Assembly (NCBI GenBank): GCA_020697295.1
Contig: JAJFBF010000045.1
Coordinates: 1-64,000 of the forward strand
Source of the DNA: Moraxellaceae bacterium
GTDB lineage: Bacteria > Pseudomonadota > Gammaproteobacteria > Pseudomonadales > Moraxellaceae
Direction: 5' to 3'
Length of the DNA stretch: 64,000 nucleotides
The notes beneath the pieces are model-generated. The model was not told the origin of the DNA and ran no database searches. It was given only the letters and a program-made list of their open reading frames with translations. Numbering within the stretch: the stretch's first letter is position 1; each line of letters begins with the position of its first letter. The position numbers and the translations under genes were made by a program. This document shows positions 26,536 to 38,774 of the stretch, piece after piece.

Positions 26536-27869
26536 CAAGAAAATATTTCGGCACCGATGGCGTGCGCGGCAAGGTGGGCGAGGATCCCATCACTCCCGAG
26601 TTCGCGCTCAAGCTGGGTTGGGCCGCCGGCAAGGTGCTGGCCCGCCAGGGCGAGGCATCCGTGGTGGTGGGCAAGGACACCCGCCTGTCCGGCTACCTGC
26701 TGGAGTCGGCGCTCGAGGCGGGCCTGTCCGCCGCCGGCGTCAGCGTGCGCCTGCTGGGTCCGATGCCCACCCCGGCGATCGCCCACCTGACGCGCGCCTT
26801 CCATGCCAGTGCCGGTATCGTCATCTCCGCCTCGCACAATCCCTATTACGACAACGGCATCAAGTTTTTCGGCGCCAATGGCAAGAAGCTGGGCGACGAG
26901 GTCGAAGCCGAGATCGAGGCCTGGCTGGACAAGCCGCTGACCATCGATGCCCCCGATGCGCTGGGCAAGGCCATGCGCCAGGAGGATGCCCGCGGCCGCT
27001 ACATCGAGTTCTGCAAGTCGACCTTCCCCTTCAGTCTTTCGCTCAAGGGCTTGCGGATCGTGCTGGACTGCGCGCACGGCGCCGCCTACCAGGTCGGTCC
27101 TGCCGTGTTTACGGAGCTGGGCGCCACCATCATCAAGCTGGCCTGCGAGCCGGATGGCCTCAACATCAATCGCGACTGCGGCTCGACCCATCCGGAGCGG
27201 CTGCAGCAGGCGGTGGTCGAGCACAAGGCCGATCTTGGCATTGCCTTCGATGGCGACGCCGATCGCGTGCTCATGGTTGATCGCCACGGCGAGCTCATCG
27301 ATGGCGATGAAATCATCGTCATGATCGCCCGCGAGCGACTGGCCCAGGGCCAGTCGCCAGGCGGCGTGGTGGGCACCCTCATGAGCAACATGGGCATGGA
27401 GCTGGCTGTTCGTGAGCTCGGGCTCGAGTTTGTGCGCGCCAGGGTGGGCGACCGCTATGTGATGGCGGCGCTCGAGGAGCATGGCTGGGCCCTGGGCGGC
27501 GAGGCTTCCGGCCACATCGTCTGCCTCGACAAGACCACCACCGGTGACGCCATCGTTGCCGCCCTGCAAGTGCTGGCCGCCATGGTGCGCAGCGGCACGC
27601 CGCTGCACGAGCTGCGTCGCGGCATGCGCAAGTTGCCGCAGCATATGATCAATGTCCGCGTGGCGCAGCGCTCCGATCCCATGGGCATCCCTGCCGTCGG
27701 CCAGGCGGTGAAGGACATCGAGCGTCAGCTGGACGGCCGCGGGCGCGTGCTGCTGCGGGCCTCGGGTACCGAGCCGGTGATCCGGGTCATGATCGAGGGC
27801 GAGGATGAGGCCCAGGTCCTGGCCCTGACCCAGGGGCTGGCAGAGGTGGTCCGCGGCGCCCTGGTCTAG
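26532..27869 (+). CDS. glmM: Phosphoglucosamine mutase
   Basis: [33 protein letters not shown]...[22 protein letters not shown] overlap with folP. Confidence 0.97.
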   Translation: MTRKYFGTDGVRGKVGEDPITPEFALKLGWAAGKVLARQGEASVVVGKDTRLSGYLLESALEAGLSAAGVSVRLLGPMPTPAIAHLTRAFHASAGIVISASHNPYYDNGIKFFGANGKKLGDEVEAEIEAWLDKPLTIDAPDALGKAMRQEDARGRYIEFCKSTFPFSLSLKGLRIVLDCAHGAAYQVGPAVFTELGATIIKLACEPDGLNINRDCGSTHPERLQQAVVEHKADLGIAFDGDADRVLMVDRHGELIDGDEIIVMIARERLAQGQSPGGVVGTLMSNMGMELAVRELGLEFVRARVGDRYVMAALEEHGWALGGEASGHIVCLDKTTTGDAIVAALQVLAAMVRSGTPLHELRRGMRKLPQHMINVRVAQRSDPMGIPAVGQAVKDIERQLDGRGRVLLRASGTEPVIRVMIEGEDEAQVLALTQGLAEVVRGALV

Positions 27870-28011
27870 GCTGTGGCAAATTTTCGCGGGGCGGTTGTTT
27901 CGCGGGGGGGTCTTCGCTAAGATTGCGACCCTCGCGCGGCAGGGGTGTATATTTTTCCCCGCCGCTGCCTTCCCTGTTGCCCCTGGCTGTCCTTGAAGGA
28001 GCGCCCGAGAA

Positions 28012-28773
28012 ATGCGTCGCAAGCTGGTCGCAGGCAACTGGAAGATGAATGGCCGACGCGCCACCAACATCGGGTTGGTGCAGGCGGTCAGCGATGCGGC
28101 GCGAGAGCTCGAGGGAGTGGATGTCTGGCTGGCGCCGCCGGCGGTCTATCTGCTCCAGGTGGCCGAATTGATGCAAGGCGGTGGTCTGGGGCTTGTGGCC
28201 CAGAACGCCGCCCGTGAACAGGACGGGGCCTTCACTGGCGAGATTTCTGCGGAAATGCTTGCCGATGCAGGGTGCCGGGCCGTCCTGGTGGGTCATTCCG
28301 AACGGCGCAGCCTGTATGGCGAAACCGATGCGGCGGTGGCTGAAAAGTTTGCGCGGATCCAGGCAGCTGGCCTGGTTCCGGTGCTCTGCGTAGGGGAGGC
28401 CCTGGCGGAGCGCGAGGCGGAGCAGACGGTTGCCGTCGTGCTGCGCCAGCTCGGGGTGGTCATCGATGCCTGCGGCATCGACGCGCTGGAGCGTGCCGTG
28501 GTGGCCTACGAGCCTGTCTGGGCCATTGGCACCGGCCGCACCGCCAGTCCCGGGCAGGCACAAGAGGTACATGCGGTCCTGCGCGCCGAGGTGGCTCGCT
28601 ACAGTGGTGCCGTGGCCGCCGGCCTGCGCATCCTCTACGGAGGGAGCGTCAAGGCTGCCAACGCGGCGGCGCTGTTCGCCGAGGCGGACATTGATGGTGC
28701 CCTGGTTGGCGGGGCGTCACTCAGTGCCGACGAATTTGTAGCCATTGCCCGCGCGGCTTCATCGGCGCGCTGA
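28012..28773 (+). CDS. tpiA: Triosephosphate isomerase
   Basis: MRRKLVAGNWKMNGRRATN...VGHSERRSLYGETD...VAYEPVWAIGTGRTASP. Confidence 0.97.
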   Translation: MRRKLVAGNWKMNGRRATNIGLVQAVSDAARELEGVDVWLAPPAVYLLQVAELMQGGGLGLVAQNAAREQDGAFTGEISAEMLADAGCRAVLVGHSERRSLYGETDAAVAEKFARIQAAGLVPVLCVGEALAEREAEQTVAVVLRQLGVVIDACGIDALERAVVAYEPVWAIGTGRTASPGQAQEVHAVLRAEVARYSGAVAAGLRILYGGSVKAANAAALFAEADIDGALVGGASLSADEFVAIARAASSAR

Positions 28774-28785
28774 AGGTAAGAGTTG

Positions 28786-29139
28786 ATGGAAAGCTTTGTT
28801 CTGGTAGTGCATGTGCTGGTAGCGGTTGCCATGACCGGCCTTATCCTGCTCCAGCAGGGTAAAGGTGCCGAGATGGGCGCCTCCTTTGGCGCGGGCGCCT
28901 CGCAGACGGTGTTCGGTGCGGCGGGCTCTGTCGGGTTCCTGACCAAGATGACCGGCGTGCTGGCGGCCATCTTCTTCATGACCAGCATGGGTCTCGCCAT
29001 CTATGCCCGCCAGAGCGTCGAAGGCGTCCTGCCGGTGCTGCCGGCGGCGGCCCTGGAGCAGGTGGGTGACTTGCCGACGGCGCCGGCAACTGCGCCCGCT
29101 CCGACCGGTGATGACGTGCCCGCAGTGCCGGCCAAGTAA
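28786..29139 (+). CDS. secG: Preprotein translocase subunit SecG
   Basis: MESFVLVVHVLVAVAMTGLILLQQGKGAEMGASFGAGASQTVFGAAGS. Confidence 0.95.
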   Translation: MESFVLVVHVLVAVAMTGLILLQQGKGAEMGASFGAGASQTVFGAAGSVGFLTKMTGVLAAIFFMTSMGLAIYARQSVEGVLPVLPAAALEQVGDLPTAPATAPAPTGDDVPAVPAK

Positions 29140-29180
29140 GACGCTACAGGTTTCAGGGCTGAGGCAAGCCCAACAGTTTT

Positions 29181-29265
29181 GCGGAAGTGGTGAAATTGGT
29201 ATACACGCAACCTTGAGGTGGTTGTGCCTAACGGCGTGGGGGTTCAAGTCCCCCCTTCCGCACCA
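29181..29265 (+). tRNA. tRNA-Leu (anticodon GAG)
   Basis: 85-nt class II tRNA GCGGAAG...CAACC-TTGAGGT-GGTTG...GGTTCAAGTCC...CTTCCGCACCA; CCA encoded. Confidence 0.95.
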
Positions 29266-29419
29266 ATATCCTCCTGGCGGTACCCGGCGTTTGGCGGGTG
29301 CCGCCGGGCAGGGGACACCGGATCGGTTCCAGGCCGTTCCACCAAGGTGTCGAGATGCAAATGGCGCTAAAAACCTTTTGACTTAACAGGTCGTGAGGAA
29401 TATAGTGCCCCTCCTCTGA

Positions 29420-29496
<77 letters not shown>

Positions 29497-29533
29497 CTTT
29501 TGGACTTGGAAGCTTTCGACGAGAAGCTTCTTT

Positions 29534-29562
29534 AAAAAAGCCCACCTTGTGTGGGCTTTTTT
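29534..29562 (+). terminator. Rho-independent terminator after the tRNA genes
   Basis: AAAAAAGCCCAC CTTGT GTGGGCTTTTTT. Confidence 0.85.
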
Positions 29563-29677
29563 ATAGGTTCCGCGCCGTCTCATCCTGTCGGGATGTGCCA
29601 GAAACAGCGCGGATGTGACTTTAGAAAAAGTGGGCGATTCGCCCATTTTTCATTTCTAGGGTCCGGAGAATTAGCGC

Positions 29678-30139
29678 ATGGCCGTTTCCAAGAAGGTTGA
29701 AGCCCTGACAGCGATGCTGGCGCCCGCGGTTGCGGCCGTTGGCTTCGAGTTGTGGGGGGTGGATCTCCTCCAGCAGGGGCGTCACTCCCTGCTGCGACTT
29801 TACATCGATGGCCCGGACGGCGTGGGTGTGGATGACTGTGCCACGGTCAGCCACCAGGTCAGCGGTGTGCTCGATGTGGAAGACCCGATCACGGGCGAGT
29901 ACACCCTCGAGGTGTCGTCGCCGGGTTGGGATCGCCCCCTGTTTTCCTTATCCCAGTTCGGGCGCTTCGTGGGTAATGAAGTGTCCGTTCGTCTGGCGAG
30001 CCCGCTGAATGGGCGCCGCCGGTACAAGGGCGTCGTGCAGCGCATCACCGACAGCGAAGTTGAGCTGCTGGTCGAGGGCGCCGCGGTGCTGATTCCGTTC
30101 GCCGCCATTGACAAGGCGAATGTTGAACCCAACGTTTGA
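29678..30139 (+). CDS. rimP: Ribosome maturation factor RimP
   Basis: LAPAVAAVGFELWGVDLLQQGRHSLLRLYIDGPDGVGVDDCATVSHQVSGVLDVEDPI...LEVSSPGWDRPLF. Confidence 0.96.
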   Translation: MAVSKKVEALTAMLAPAVAAVGFELWGVDLLQQGRHSLLRLYIDGPDGVGVDDCATVSHQVSGVLDVEDPITGEYTLEVSSPGWDRPLFSLSQFGRFVGNEVSVRLASPLNGRRRYKGVVQRITDSEVELLVEGAAVLIPFAAIDKANVEPNV

Positions 30140-30180
30140 TATCTGATTTTTGACAGGCGAGGTCCGGAAAGGAACCAACC

Positions 30181-31659
30181 ATGACCAAAGAAATCCTGAT
30201 GGTGGTCGACTCGGTCAGCAACGAGAAAGGTGTTTCTCGTGAAGTGATCTTCCAGGCACTGGAGCAGGCGCTCGTTGCCGCGACCAAGAAGAATTACAAC
30301 ACGGACGAAATCGACCTGCGTGTGGCCATCAACCGCAAGACCGGTGAGTACGATACGTTCCGCCGCTGGACGGTAGTGCTGGACGAGGACCACGAGATCC
30401 CCGCCATGCAGCTCGCCATCAGCGATGTCGAGGAGAAGGGCCTGGCGCTCGGCGATGTCGTCGAGGAGCAGGTGCCCTCCATCGAGTTTGGTCGCATTGC
30501 CGCCCAGACCGCCAAGCAGGTCATCGTGCAGAAGGTGCGCGAGGCCGAGCGTGCCCTGGTCGTGGACGCCTATCGCAACCGCATCGGCGAGATCCTCTCC
30601 GGTGTCGTGAAGAAGACCACCCGTGATGGCCTCGTGCTGGATCTGGGTGGCAACGCCGAAGCCTATCTGGCTCGCGAGGAGATGCTGCCGCGCGAAGCCT
30701 TCCGCATCGGCGAGCGTGTCCGCGCCGTCCTGTTTGCGGTAAATGCCGAGGGTCGCGGCTCGCAGTTGCTGATCTCCCGCACCCGTCCGGAAATGATCAT
30801 CGAGCTCTTCCGCATCGAAGTGCCCGAGATTGGCGAGGAAATCATCGAGATCAAGGGCGCTGCCCGCGATCCGGGCGTGCGCGCCAAGATTGCCGTCAAG
30901 ACCAATGACCAGCGCATCGATCCGCAGGGCGCCTGCATCGGCATGCGCGGCGCGCGTGTGCAGGCGGTCTCCGGCGAGCTCGCCGGCGAGCGCGTCGACA
31001 TCGTGCTCTGGGACGACAATCCCGCCCAGTATGTGATCAATGCCCTGCAGCCCGCCGAAGTGGCCTCCATCGTCATCGACGAAGACGCCCACTCCATGGA
31101 TGTGGCGGTCGAGGAAGACCAGCTGGCCATGGCAATCGGTCGTGGCGGGCAGAATATCCGCCTCGCCTCCGAGCTGACCGGCTGGCGCCTGAATGTGATG
31201 ACGGTGACCGAGGCCGATGAAAAGCAGGCCAGCGAGTCGCATCAATATATCGATGCCTTTGTGCGCGATCTCGACGTCGATGAGGATGTCGCGAGCGTGC
31301 TGGTTGATGAAGGTTTCACCTCCCTCGAGGAAGTGGCGTACGTGCCGCTCGAGGAAATGCTGGCCATCGAGGGTTTCGACGAGGACATCGTCAATGCCCT
31401 GCGCCAGCGTGCCAAGGATGCACTGCTGACCAAGGCGCTGGTCTCCGAGGAGAAGCGCGGCAGCAGCGAGCCGGCAGAAGACCTGCTTGGCATGGATGGC
31501 ATGAACCGCAAGCTGGCTTTCGAGTTGGCGGCGCGCGGCATCGTGACAATGGAAGACCTTGCCGAACAGGCCATCGACGATATCGCTGATATCGAAGGCC
31601 TTGGCGAGGAAACGGCTGGCCAGCTCATCATGAAGGCCCGCGAGCCCTGGTTCCAGTAA
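30181..31659 (+). CDS. nusA: Transcription termination/antitermination protein NusA
   Basis: [37 protein letters not shown]...; S1/KH domains. Confidence 0.98.
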   Translation: MTKEILMVVDSVSNEKGVSREVIFQALEQALVAATKKNYNTDEIDLRVAINRKTGEYDTFRRWTVVLDEDHEIPAMQLAISDVEEKGLALGDVVEEQVPSIEFGRIAAQTAKQVIVQKVREAERALVVDAYRNRIGEILSGVVKKTTRDGLVLDLGGNAEAYLAREEMLPREAFRIGERVRAVLFAVNAEGRGSQLLISRTRPEMIIELFRIEVPEIGEEIIEIKGAARDPGVRAKIAVKTNDQRIDPQGACIGMRGARVQAVSGELAGERVDIVLWDDNPAQYVINALQPAEVASIVIDEDAHSMDVAVEEDQLAMAIGRGGQNIRLASELTGWRLNVMTVTEADEKQASESHQYIDAFVRDLDVDEDVASVLVDEGFTSLEEVAYVPLEEMLAIEGFDEDIVNALRQRAKDALLTKALVSEEKRGSSEPAEDLLGMDGMNRKLAFELAARGIVTMEDLAEQAIDDIADIEGLGEETAGQLIMKAREPWFQ

Positions 31660-31749
31660 GTACCGGAATCCAGGTCATCAATACGGCGAGAGTGGCGAGA
31701 TTCCGGGAGACCGGAATGAAATGCCTGGCGAAGCGGAGAGACACGCTAC

Positions 31750-34467
31750 ATGGCTGAAGTGACAGTAAAACAGTTGGCGGAAACGGTAGGCCGCCCGATC
31801 GAGACCCTGCTGGCGCAAATGCGCGATGCGGGTCTTGAGCACCAGGGCGCGGACGAAGTGGTATCGGATGCCGAGAAGCAGCAGTTGCTGGCATTCCTCA
31901 AGCGCGCCCACGGGGAGGCCGATGGCGAGCCCCGCAAGATCACCCTCAAGCGCAAGGAAACCAGCACGCTCAAGGTGGCCCCGTCGGCCGGCGGCAAGGC
32001 CAAGACGGTCAACGTCGAGGTGCGCAAGACTCGCTCCTATGTGAAGCGCACGCCGCTTGACGAGAAGGCCGAGGCGGAGCGCGAGGCCGAAGAGGCCGCG
32101 CGCAAGGTGGAAGAGGAGCGTCTGGCTGCGGAAGCGGCGCAGCGCCGCGCCGAAGAGGAGGCCCGCATTGCCGCCTCCGAAGAAGAGGCGCGCAAGGCCG
32201 CCGAAGAGGCGCGTCGTTCCACTGAAGCCGCCAGCAAGGGCAGCAAGGACCGCAAGTTGACCGTGCCCAAGGTGGGCGCCGCCGTGAAGCTGAAGGAAGA
32301 GACGGCGGAGGAGCGCGCCAAGCGCGAAGCCGAGGAAGCCCGCCTGCGCGCCGCCGACAAGGTTCGCCGCGAACAGGAAGAGAAGCTGCGCAAGGAAGCC
32401 GAGGAGATTGCCCGCGAGAAGACCCTCGAGCAGGCGCGCAAGATTGCCGCCGAGATCGAGCAACGCGGTGGCGCGGCCGAAGAAAAGCCGGCCGATGTGC
32501 CCCTGGCGCGCGGCCTCGTGGGCTCCGCCTACGAAGAGTCCTTCGCCCGTGAGGATCGCGAGATCCGTCGTGGCAGCACCAGCAGCAAGAGCGGCGCCCG
32601 CGGCAAGGGTGGCAAGAAGCGCGAGGAAGAGCAGGCGTTCCGTCCCGCCCTTCGCACTTTCAGCAGTGCGCTGTCCAAACAGCACGGTTTCGAGAAGCCG
32701 GTGGAGAAGCAGGTGTACGAAGTCACCATCGGTGAAAATATTACGGTGTCCGATCTCGCCCAGAAGATGGCGGTGAAGGCCCGGGAAGTCATCAAGGTCC
32801 TCATGAAGATGGGCGAAATGGTGACGGCCAACCAGGTCATCGACCAGGCGACCGCCGGTCTTGTTGTCGAGGAAATGGGCCATGCGCCCAGGTTCGTCAG
32901 TGAAACCGCCGTCGAAGACTCCCTGAAGGACGCCATGCGCCACCGTGACGGCGATGCCGCCACTCGCGCGCCGGTGGTCACCATCATGGGCCACGTCGAC
33001 CACGGCAAGACCTCGCTGCTCGACTACATCCGCCGCGCCAAGGTCGCCGCGGGCGAAGCCGGCGGCATTACCCAGCATATCGGTGCCTACCACGTGGAAA
33101 CCCCGCGCGGCATGATCACCTTCCTCGACACCCCGGGCCATGCGGCGTTCACGTCCATGCGCGCCCGTGGCGCCAAGGCCACCGACATCGTGGTCATCGT
33201 GGTCGCCGCCGACGACGGCGTCATGCCGCAGACCGCGGAAGCCATCGACCATGCCCGCGCCGCCGGCGTGCCGCTGATCGTGGCCATCAACAAGATGGAC
33301 AAGCCTTCGGCCGACCCCGATCGCGTGCTCAATGAGCTGTCCATCAAGCAGATCGTCCCGGAAGAGTGGGGCGGCGACACCCAGGTGGTGAAGGTGTCCG
33401 CGCACACCGGTGATGGCGTCGACGACCTGCTCGAGGCCATCCTCGTCCAGGCCGAGCTGCTGGAACTCACCGCCGTGGTCAATGGCGCCGCGCATGGCGT
33501 GGTGATCGAGTCCCGCATCGAGAAGGGTCGTGGCGCCGTCGCCACCCTGCTCGTGCAGAAGGGCACCCTGCACACGGGTGACCTGGTGCTGGCCGGTACC
33601 CACTATGGCCGCGTCCGCGCCATGAACGACGAGAACGGCAAGCCGACCAGGGAAGCCGGTCCTTCCATTCCCGTCGAGATCCTCGGCCTGCCGGAAGCCC
33701 CGGAAGCCGGCGACGAATTCCTGGTGGTGGACGACGAGCGCAAGGCGCGCGAAGTCGCCGAGTTCCGCGAAACCAAGCTGCGCCAGGCGCGCATGCTCCG
33801 CCAGCAGGGCATGAAGCTGGAAAACCTCTTTGCCACCATGGGCAAGCAGGAAGTCCGTTCGGTCAACATCGTCCTGAAGACCGACGTGCGTGGCTCGCTC
33901 GAGGCCTTGACGCAGGCACTTGCCGATCTCGGCACCGCCGAAGTGAATGTGCGCGTCGTGGGCTCCGGTGTCGGTGCCATCACCGAGTCCGATGTGTCGC
34001 TGGCCGAAAGCACCGGCGCGGTCATCCTGGGCTTCAACGTACGTGCCGATAACGCCGCGCGCGCCAAGTGCCAGGCTGACGGCCTCGACCTGCGCTACTA
34101 CAGCATCATTTATGAGCTCATCGATGACGTGAAGGCGGCCATGTCCGGCCTGCTGGCGCCGGAGCACCGCGAGAACATCCTGGGCGTGGCCCAGGTGCGC
34201 GAAGTCTTCCGCTCCTCCAAGTTCGGCGCCGCCGCCGGTTGTATGGCCATCGAAGGCACCCTCTACCGCAGCAAGCCGATCCGCGTGCTGCGTGACGAAG
34301 TGGTGGTGTTCCAGGGTGAGCTCGAGTCGCTGCGCCGCTTCAAGGACGACGTCCAGGAAGTGCGCAACGGCGTGGAGTGTGGCCTGGCAGTGAAGGGCTA
34401 CAACGACATCCGTGTTGGCGACAAGATCGAAGTCTACGAAGTCACGGTGATCAAGCGCACCCTGTAA
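31750..34467 (+). CDS. infB: Translation initiation factor IF-2
   Basis: Charged N-terminal region, [41 protein letters not shown]. Confidence 0.98.
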   Translation: MAEVTVKQLAETVGRPIETLLAQMRDAGLEHQGADEVVSDAEKQQLLAFLKRAHGEADGEPRKITLKRKETSTLKVAPSAGGKAKTVNVEVRKTRSYVKRTPLDEKAEAEREAEEAARKVEEERLAAEAAQRRAEEEARIAASEEEARKAAEEARRSTEAASKGSKDRKLTVPKVGAAVKLKEETAEERAKREAEEARLRAADKVRREQEEKLRKEAEEIAREKTLEQARKIAAEIEQRGGAAEEKPADVPLARGLVGSAYEESFAREDREIRRGSTSSKSGARGKGGKKREEEQAFRPALRTFSSALSKQHGFEKPVEKQVYEVTIGENITVSDLAQKMAVKAREVIKVLMKMGEMVTANQVIDQATAGLVVEEMGHAPRFVSETAVEDSLKDAMRHRDGDAATRAPVVTIMGHVDHGKTSLLDYIRRAKVAAGEAGGITQHIGAYHVETPRGMITFLDTPGHAAFTSMRARGAKATDIVVIVVAADDGVMPQTAEAIDHARAAGVPLIVAINKMDKPSADPDRVLNELSIKQIVPEEWGGDTQVVKVSAHTGDGVDDLLEAILVQAELLELTAVVNGAAHGVVIESRIEKGRGAVATLLVQKGTLHTGDLVLAGTHYGRVRAMNDENGKPTREAGPSIPVEILGLPEAPEAGDEFLVVDDERKAREVAEFRETKLRQARMLRQQGMKLENLFATMGKQEVRSVNIVLKTDVRGSLEALTQALADLGTAEVNVRVVGSGVGAITESDVSLAESTGAVILGFNVRADNAARAKCQADGLDLRYYSIIYELIDDVKAAMSGLLAPEHRENILGVAQVREVFRSSKFGAAAGCMAIEGTLYRSKPIRVLRDEVVVFQGELESLRRFKDDVQEVRNGVECGLAVKGYNDIRVGDKIEVYEVTVIKRTL

Positions 34468-34515
34468 GGGAGCGCCTGACGCAGTGCGGGGCCAGTCCCC
34501 GGCAGCGAGGTATAT

Positions 34516-34908
34516 GTGAGTCAGCGTACGCAGCGGATAGGCGACCAGATCCAGCGAGAGCTGGCGAGTCTGATTCGCCAGGAACTGAAGGATCCGCGCC
34601 TCGGCATGGTGACCGTCTCGAACGTGAAGGTCAGTCCCGACATGGGCTATGCCGACATCTACGTGACGGTGATGGGAAGCAACCTTGACGACAAGCCCGA
34701 CGAGAGCATCGCCGTGCTGAATGCCGCTGCAGGCTTCCTGCGCGGCGAAGTCGGGCGCGCTATCCGCACTCGCGTCACGCCGCGCCTGCGCTTTCACTAC
34801 GATGAGGTCGTGGCGCGCGGTAATCGCATGGCGGTCCTCATCAACGAGGCTGTCCGCGAGGACCAGGAGCGCGCCCAGGCGCGTGGCGATAGCGACAGCC
34901 CCGACTGA
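34516..34908 (+). CDS. rbfA: Ribosome-binding factor A
   Basis: RTQRIGDQIQRELASLIRQELKDPRLGMVTVSNVKVSPDMGYADIYVTV. Confidence 0.95.
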   Translation: MSQRTQRIGDQIQRELASLIRQELKDPRLGMVTVSNVKVSPDMGYADIYVTVMGSNLDDKPDESIAVLNAAAGFLRGEVGRAIRTRVTPRLRFHYDEVVARGNRMAVLINEAVREDQERAQARGDSDSPD

Positions 34909-35825
34909 TGAGCAAGCCACGTCGTCCGCGTCGCCCGGTTGATGGCATCGTGCTGCTGGACAAGCCGCAGGGGCTGAGTTCCAACCAGGCCCTGCAGCGC
35001 GTGCGGCATATGTACCAGGCCGAGAAGGCGGGGCATACCGGCAGCCTGGACCCGCTGGCGACCGGCCTGCTGCCGGTCTGCCTGGGCGAGGCCTCCAAAT
35101 TCACGCAATACCTGCTTGAGGCGGACAAGGTCTACCGGACCCGCATCCTGCTGGGTGTGCGCACCACCACCGGTGATTCCGAGGGTGAGGTGATTGCCAC
35201 CGCGCCCGTGCCGCCCCTGGCGCCTGCGGATATCGAGGCGGTCCTGGCGCGCTTCCGGGGCGAGATCGACCAGGTGCCCTCCATGTATTCCGCCCTCAAG
35301 CGGGATGGCCGGCCGTTGTACGAGCTGGCCCGCCAGGGCATTGAAGTGGAGCGGGCGGCGCGCCGCATCACCGTGCACCGCCTGGAGCTGATCGCGGTGG
35401 ACGGCAGCGAATGGGAGCTCGAGGCCCATGTCAGCAAGGGCACCTATATTCGCAGCCTGGCCGAGGATATCGGCGCGGTGCTGGGGTGCGGCGCCCATGT
35501 AGTCATGCTGCGCCGCCTGTCGCTGGGGCCGTTCACGACCCCGGTGATGGTGACGCTGGAGCAGATAGAAGCTGTGCTGGGGGAGGGCGGCCACGCCGCC
35601 ATCGATGCCCTGCTGCTGCCGCCCTGGGCAGGACTGGCTGACTGGCCGCGGGTCGAGTTGTCGGAAAATGCGGCCTATTACCTGCTCCAGGGCCAGCCCG
35701 TGCGGGTGGCCGGTGCGCCGGCGGACGGCTCGGTGCTGCTCTTCGAGGCCGGCGGTCGCTTCCTGGGTATCGGCGAGGTCGATGACGAAGCCAGGATTGC
35801 GCCCAAGCGCCTGATTCGCGTGTAA
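34908..35825 (+). CDS. truB: tRNA pseudouridine(55) synthase TruB
   Basis: VDGIVLLDKPQGLSSNQALQRVRHMYQAEKAGHTGSLDPLATGLLPVCLGEASKF. Confidence 0.97.
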   Translation: MSKPRRPRRPVDGIVLLDKPQGLSSNQALQRVRHMYQAEKAGHTGSLDPLATGLLPVCLGEASKFTQYLLEADKVYRTRILLGVRTTTGDSEGEVIATAPVPPLAPADIEAVLARFRGEIDQVPSMYSALKRDGRPLYELARQGIEVERAARRITVHRLELIAVDGSEWELEAHVSKGTYIRSLAEDIGAVLGCGAHVVMLRRLSLGPFTTPVMVTLEQIEAVLGEGGHAAIDALLLPPWAGLADWPRVELSENAAYYLLQGQPVRVAGAPADGSVLLFEAGGRFLGIGEVDDEARIAPKRLIRV

Positions 35826-35838
35826 AATAGTCAAGTAT

Positions 35839-35889
35839 TTGACCGGTCACGAGCCGGTCAATGAGGGTGGAGGGCGGCAACGTCCCTCC
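35839..35889 (+). promoter_or_regulatory. Candidate structured 5' leader of rpsO
   Basis: Two inverted repeats: TTGACCGG (35839-35846)/CCGGTCAA (35854-35861) and GGAGGG (35869-35874)/CCCTCC (35884-35889). Confidence 0.4.
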
Positions 35890-35957
35890 CATGGCGGCAG
35901 CTGCGGAGAGGCGCGGCTGACCGTTTTTCCTGTCGCCTCTCGTATGTGGAGAAAGAA

Positions 35958-36227
35958 ATGTCCTTAACCGTGCAACATAAAGCTGAGATCGTGGCCAAGT
36001 TCGCCCAGAAGCAGGGTGATACCGGGTCTCCGGAAGTGCAAGTGGCCCTGCTGTCGGCGCATATCGATGATCTGCAGTCCCACTTCAAGGAACACAAGCA
36101 CGACCACCACTCCCGTCGTGGCCTGATCCGCATGGTGAACCAGCGTCGCAAGCTGCTGGATTACCTGAGCCGCAAGGATAATGCCCGCTATGTAGCGCTG
36201 ATCCAGACCCTGGGCCTGCGCCGCTAA
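35958..36227 (+). CDS. rpsO: 30S ribosomal protein S15
   Basis: [70 protein letters not shown]. Confidence 0.98.
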   Translation: MSLTVQHKAEIVAKFAQKQGDTGSPEVQVALLSAHIDDLQSHFKEHKHDHHSRRGLIRMVNQRRKLLDYLSRKDNARYVALIQTLGLRR

Positions 36228-36236
36228 GCAGAAAGC

Positions 36237-36265
36237 CGGGGAGCGTTCGCGCTCCCCGTGTTTTT
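36237..36265 (+). terminator. rpsO terminator
   Basis: CGGGGAGCG-TTCG-CGCTCCCCG followed by TGTTTTTT. Confidence 0.85.
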
Positions 36266-36470
36266 TAACAAGCAATTGCCTTCTGGAGAGGCTTCTAACA
36301 CATGCGCCTCCTGCGCGCGCCGCCTCTATGCGGAGCGTCGGGAACCGACCGCCAATGCGGATTGGTGAGTGCGGGCCGCCGAGCGGACCGACGCATCTGT
36401 TAGGGGCCTCCGATGGCGACAGCGATTCCGGATGGTCCGGGGTCGCGACTGAAACCCGAGGAAGCAACAC

Positions 36471-38579
36471 ATGTTCAAGATCGTTCGCAAGGAATTCCAG
36501 TACGGCAACCAGCAGGTTGTGCTGGAAACGGGCCGCATTGCCCGCCAGGCCTCCGGCGCCGTGTACGTCACCATGGGTGGCGTGTCCGTGCTGGTCGCCG
36601 TTGTCGGCGCCAAGTCCGCCAAGCCGGGCCAGGACTTCTTCCCCCTGACCGTGAACTACCAGGAAAAGACCTATGCCGCCGGCCGCATCCCGGGGGGCTA
36701 CTTCAAGCGCGAAGGCCGGCCCACCGAAAAGGAAACGCTGACCTGCCGCCTGATTGACCGTCCGATTCGCCCGCTGTTCCCCGAAGGCTTCCTGAATGAA
36801 GTCCAGGTCACCGCCCAGGTCGTGTCCACCGACAAGCTGTCCGATCCGGACATCGCCGCCATGCTGGGCACTTCCGCGGCCCTGGCCATCTCCGGCATTC
36901 CCTTCAACGGCCCGATCGGCGCCGCCCGTGTTGCCTATGTCAACGGCGAATACAAGGTGAACCCGACCTACGAAGAGCTCGCCACTTCCGAGCTGGACCT
37001 TGTCGTCGCCGGTACCGAGAAGGCCGTGCTGATGGTGGAATCCGAAGCCCGCGAACTCAGCGAAGACGAAATGCTGGGTGCCGTGCTCTTCGGCCACGAT
37101 GAAATGCAGGTCGCCATCCGCGCCATCAAGGAATTCGCCGCCGAAGTCGGCAATGCGCGCTGGGAATGGGCCGCTCCGGCCAAGAACGAAGCCGTGAAGG
37201 CCGCGCTCAAGGCCGCCTTCGAGGCGTCCATCTCCGAGGCCTACACCATCCGCGAGAAGCAGGACCGCTACACCCGCCTCGGCGAGATCAAGAAGCAGGC
37301 CCTGGCGCAGTTCGCCCCCGAAGGCGCGGAAATCTCCGCCGATGACGTGGAAGAACTGTTCGAGGACCTCAAGTACCGCACCGTGCGTGACAACATCCTC
37401 TCCGGCAAGCCCCGTATCGACGGCCGCGACACCCGCACCGTGCGCGCGCTGGACATCCAGGTCGGCGTGCTGCCGCGCGCCCACGGCTCCGCCCTGTTCA
37501 CCCGCGGCGAAACCCAGGCCCTGGTCACCGCCACCCTGGGCGGCACCCGCGACGCCATGATGATCGATGCCCTCGAAGGCACCCGCACCGATCATTTCAT
37601 GCTGCACTACAACTTCCCGTCCTACTCGGTCGGCGAAACCGGTCGCGAGTCCGGCCCCAAGCGTCGCGAAATCGGCCACGGCCGCCTGGCGCGCCGTGGC
37701 GTGCAGCCGATGCTGCCGTCCCCGGACAAGTTCCCCTACGCCATTCGCGTCGTGTCCGACATCACCGAGTCCAACGGCTCTTCATCCATGGCCTCGATTT
37801 GCGGCGCCTCCCTGGCCCTGATGGACGCCGGCGTGCCCGTGAAGGCCCCTGTGGCCGGCATCGCCATGGGTCTGGTGAAGGAAGGCAACCGCTTTGCCGT
37901 CCTCACCGACATCCTGGGCGACGAAGACCATCTCGGCGACATGGACTTCAAGGTGGCCGGCACCGCGCACGGCATCACCGCCCTGCAGATGGACATCAAG
38001 ATCGAGGGCATCAACGAGGAAATCATGGAAACCGCGCTGGCCCAGGCCCGTGACGGTCGTCTGCACATCCTGCAGGGCATGAACCAGGTGCTGGCCGCCT
38101 CCCGTCCGGAGGTCAACGCCAACGCCCCGACCTACGCCATGATCACCATCAATCCGGAGAAGATCCGCGACGTGATCGGCAAGGGCGGCTCCATGATCCG
38201 TTCCATCTGCGAAGAGACCAAGGCCACCATCGATATCGAGGACAATGGTGTCGTCCGTATCTATGGCGAGACCAAGGGCGCCACCCAGGCCGCCCTGGCC
38301 AAGGTCCAGGCCATCACCGCGGAAGTCGAAGTCGGTACCATCTACGAGGGCACGGTTGCCCGTATCGTCGATTTTGGCGCCTTCGTGACCATCATGCCGG
38401 GTACTGACGGCCTGGTGCACATCTCCCAGATCGCCGCCGAGCGCGTGGAAAACGTGTCCGACTATCTGAAGGAAGGCCAGAAGGTGAAGGTCAAGGTGCT
38501 GGACGTCGACCAGCGCGGCCGCATCAAGCTGTCCATGAAGGAATTGACCGCCGAGGCCAATAACGGCGACGCCGTCTAA
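36471..38579 (+). CDS. pnp: Polyribonucleotide nucleotidyltransferase (PNPase)
   Basis: [45 protein letters not shown]...; KH and S1 domains at the C-terminus. Confidence 0.98.
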   Translation: MFKIVRKEFQYGNQQVVLETGRIARQASGAVYVTMGGVSVLVAVVGAKSAKPGQDFFPLTVNYQEKTYAAGRIPGGYFKREGRPTEKETLTCRLIDRPIRPLFPEGFLNEVQVTAQVVSTDKLSDPDIAAMLGTSAALAISGIPFNGPIGAARVAYVNGEYKVNPTYEELATSELDLVVAGTEKAVLMVESEARELSEDEMLGAVLFGHDEMQVAIRAIKEFAAEVGNARWEWAAPAKNEAVKAALKAAFEASISEAYTIREKQDRYTRLGEIKKQALAQFAPEGAEISADDVEELFEDLKYRTVRDNILSGKPRIDGRDTRTVRALDIQVGVLPRAHGSALFTRGETQALVTATLGGTRDAMMIDALEGTRTDHFMLHYNFPSYSVGETGRESGPKRREIGHGRLARRGVQPMLPSPDKFPYAIRVVSDITESNGSSSMASICGASLALMDAGVPVKAPVAGIAMGLVKEGNRFAVLTDILGDEDHLGDMDFKVAGTAHGITALQMDIKIEGINEEIMETALAQARDGRLHILQGMNQVLAASRPEVNANAPTYAMITINPEKIRDVIGKGGSMIRSICEETKATIDIEDNGVVRIYGETKGATQAALAKVQAITAEVEVGTIYEGTVARIVDFGAFVTIMPGTDGLVHISQIAAERVENVSDYLKEGQKVKVKVLDVDQRGRIKLSMKELTAEANNGDAV

Positions 38580-38634
38580 GCCTTGGGTTACCTGGACTGT
38601 ACAAATCCCCCCCGTGAACCCGGGGGTTAGCCCG

Positions 38635-38665
38635 GAAAAGCCGCCTTTTGGCGGCTTTTCTGTTT
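38635..38665 (+). terminator. Rho-independent terminator after pnp
   Basis: AAAAGCCGCC TTTT GGCGGCTTTTCTGTTT. Confidence 0.8.
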
Positions 38666-38774
38666 CAGGGGGGAGTGTTATCTTTGCCGGGCTTTGCCAC
38701 AGGATGGCACCTTAGGGCGCGACTACAACAATTCCGCGCCAACGCTCTCATAAGAACAACCGCAGGAGATCACC

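Noticed and set aside
31678-34920. 1080-aa minus-strand ORF opposite infB
   Set aside because: Antisense artefact of codon bias; the plus strand encodes full-length IF-2.
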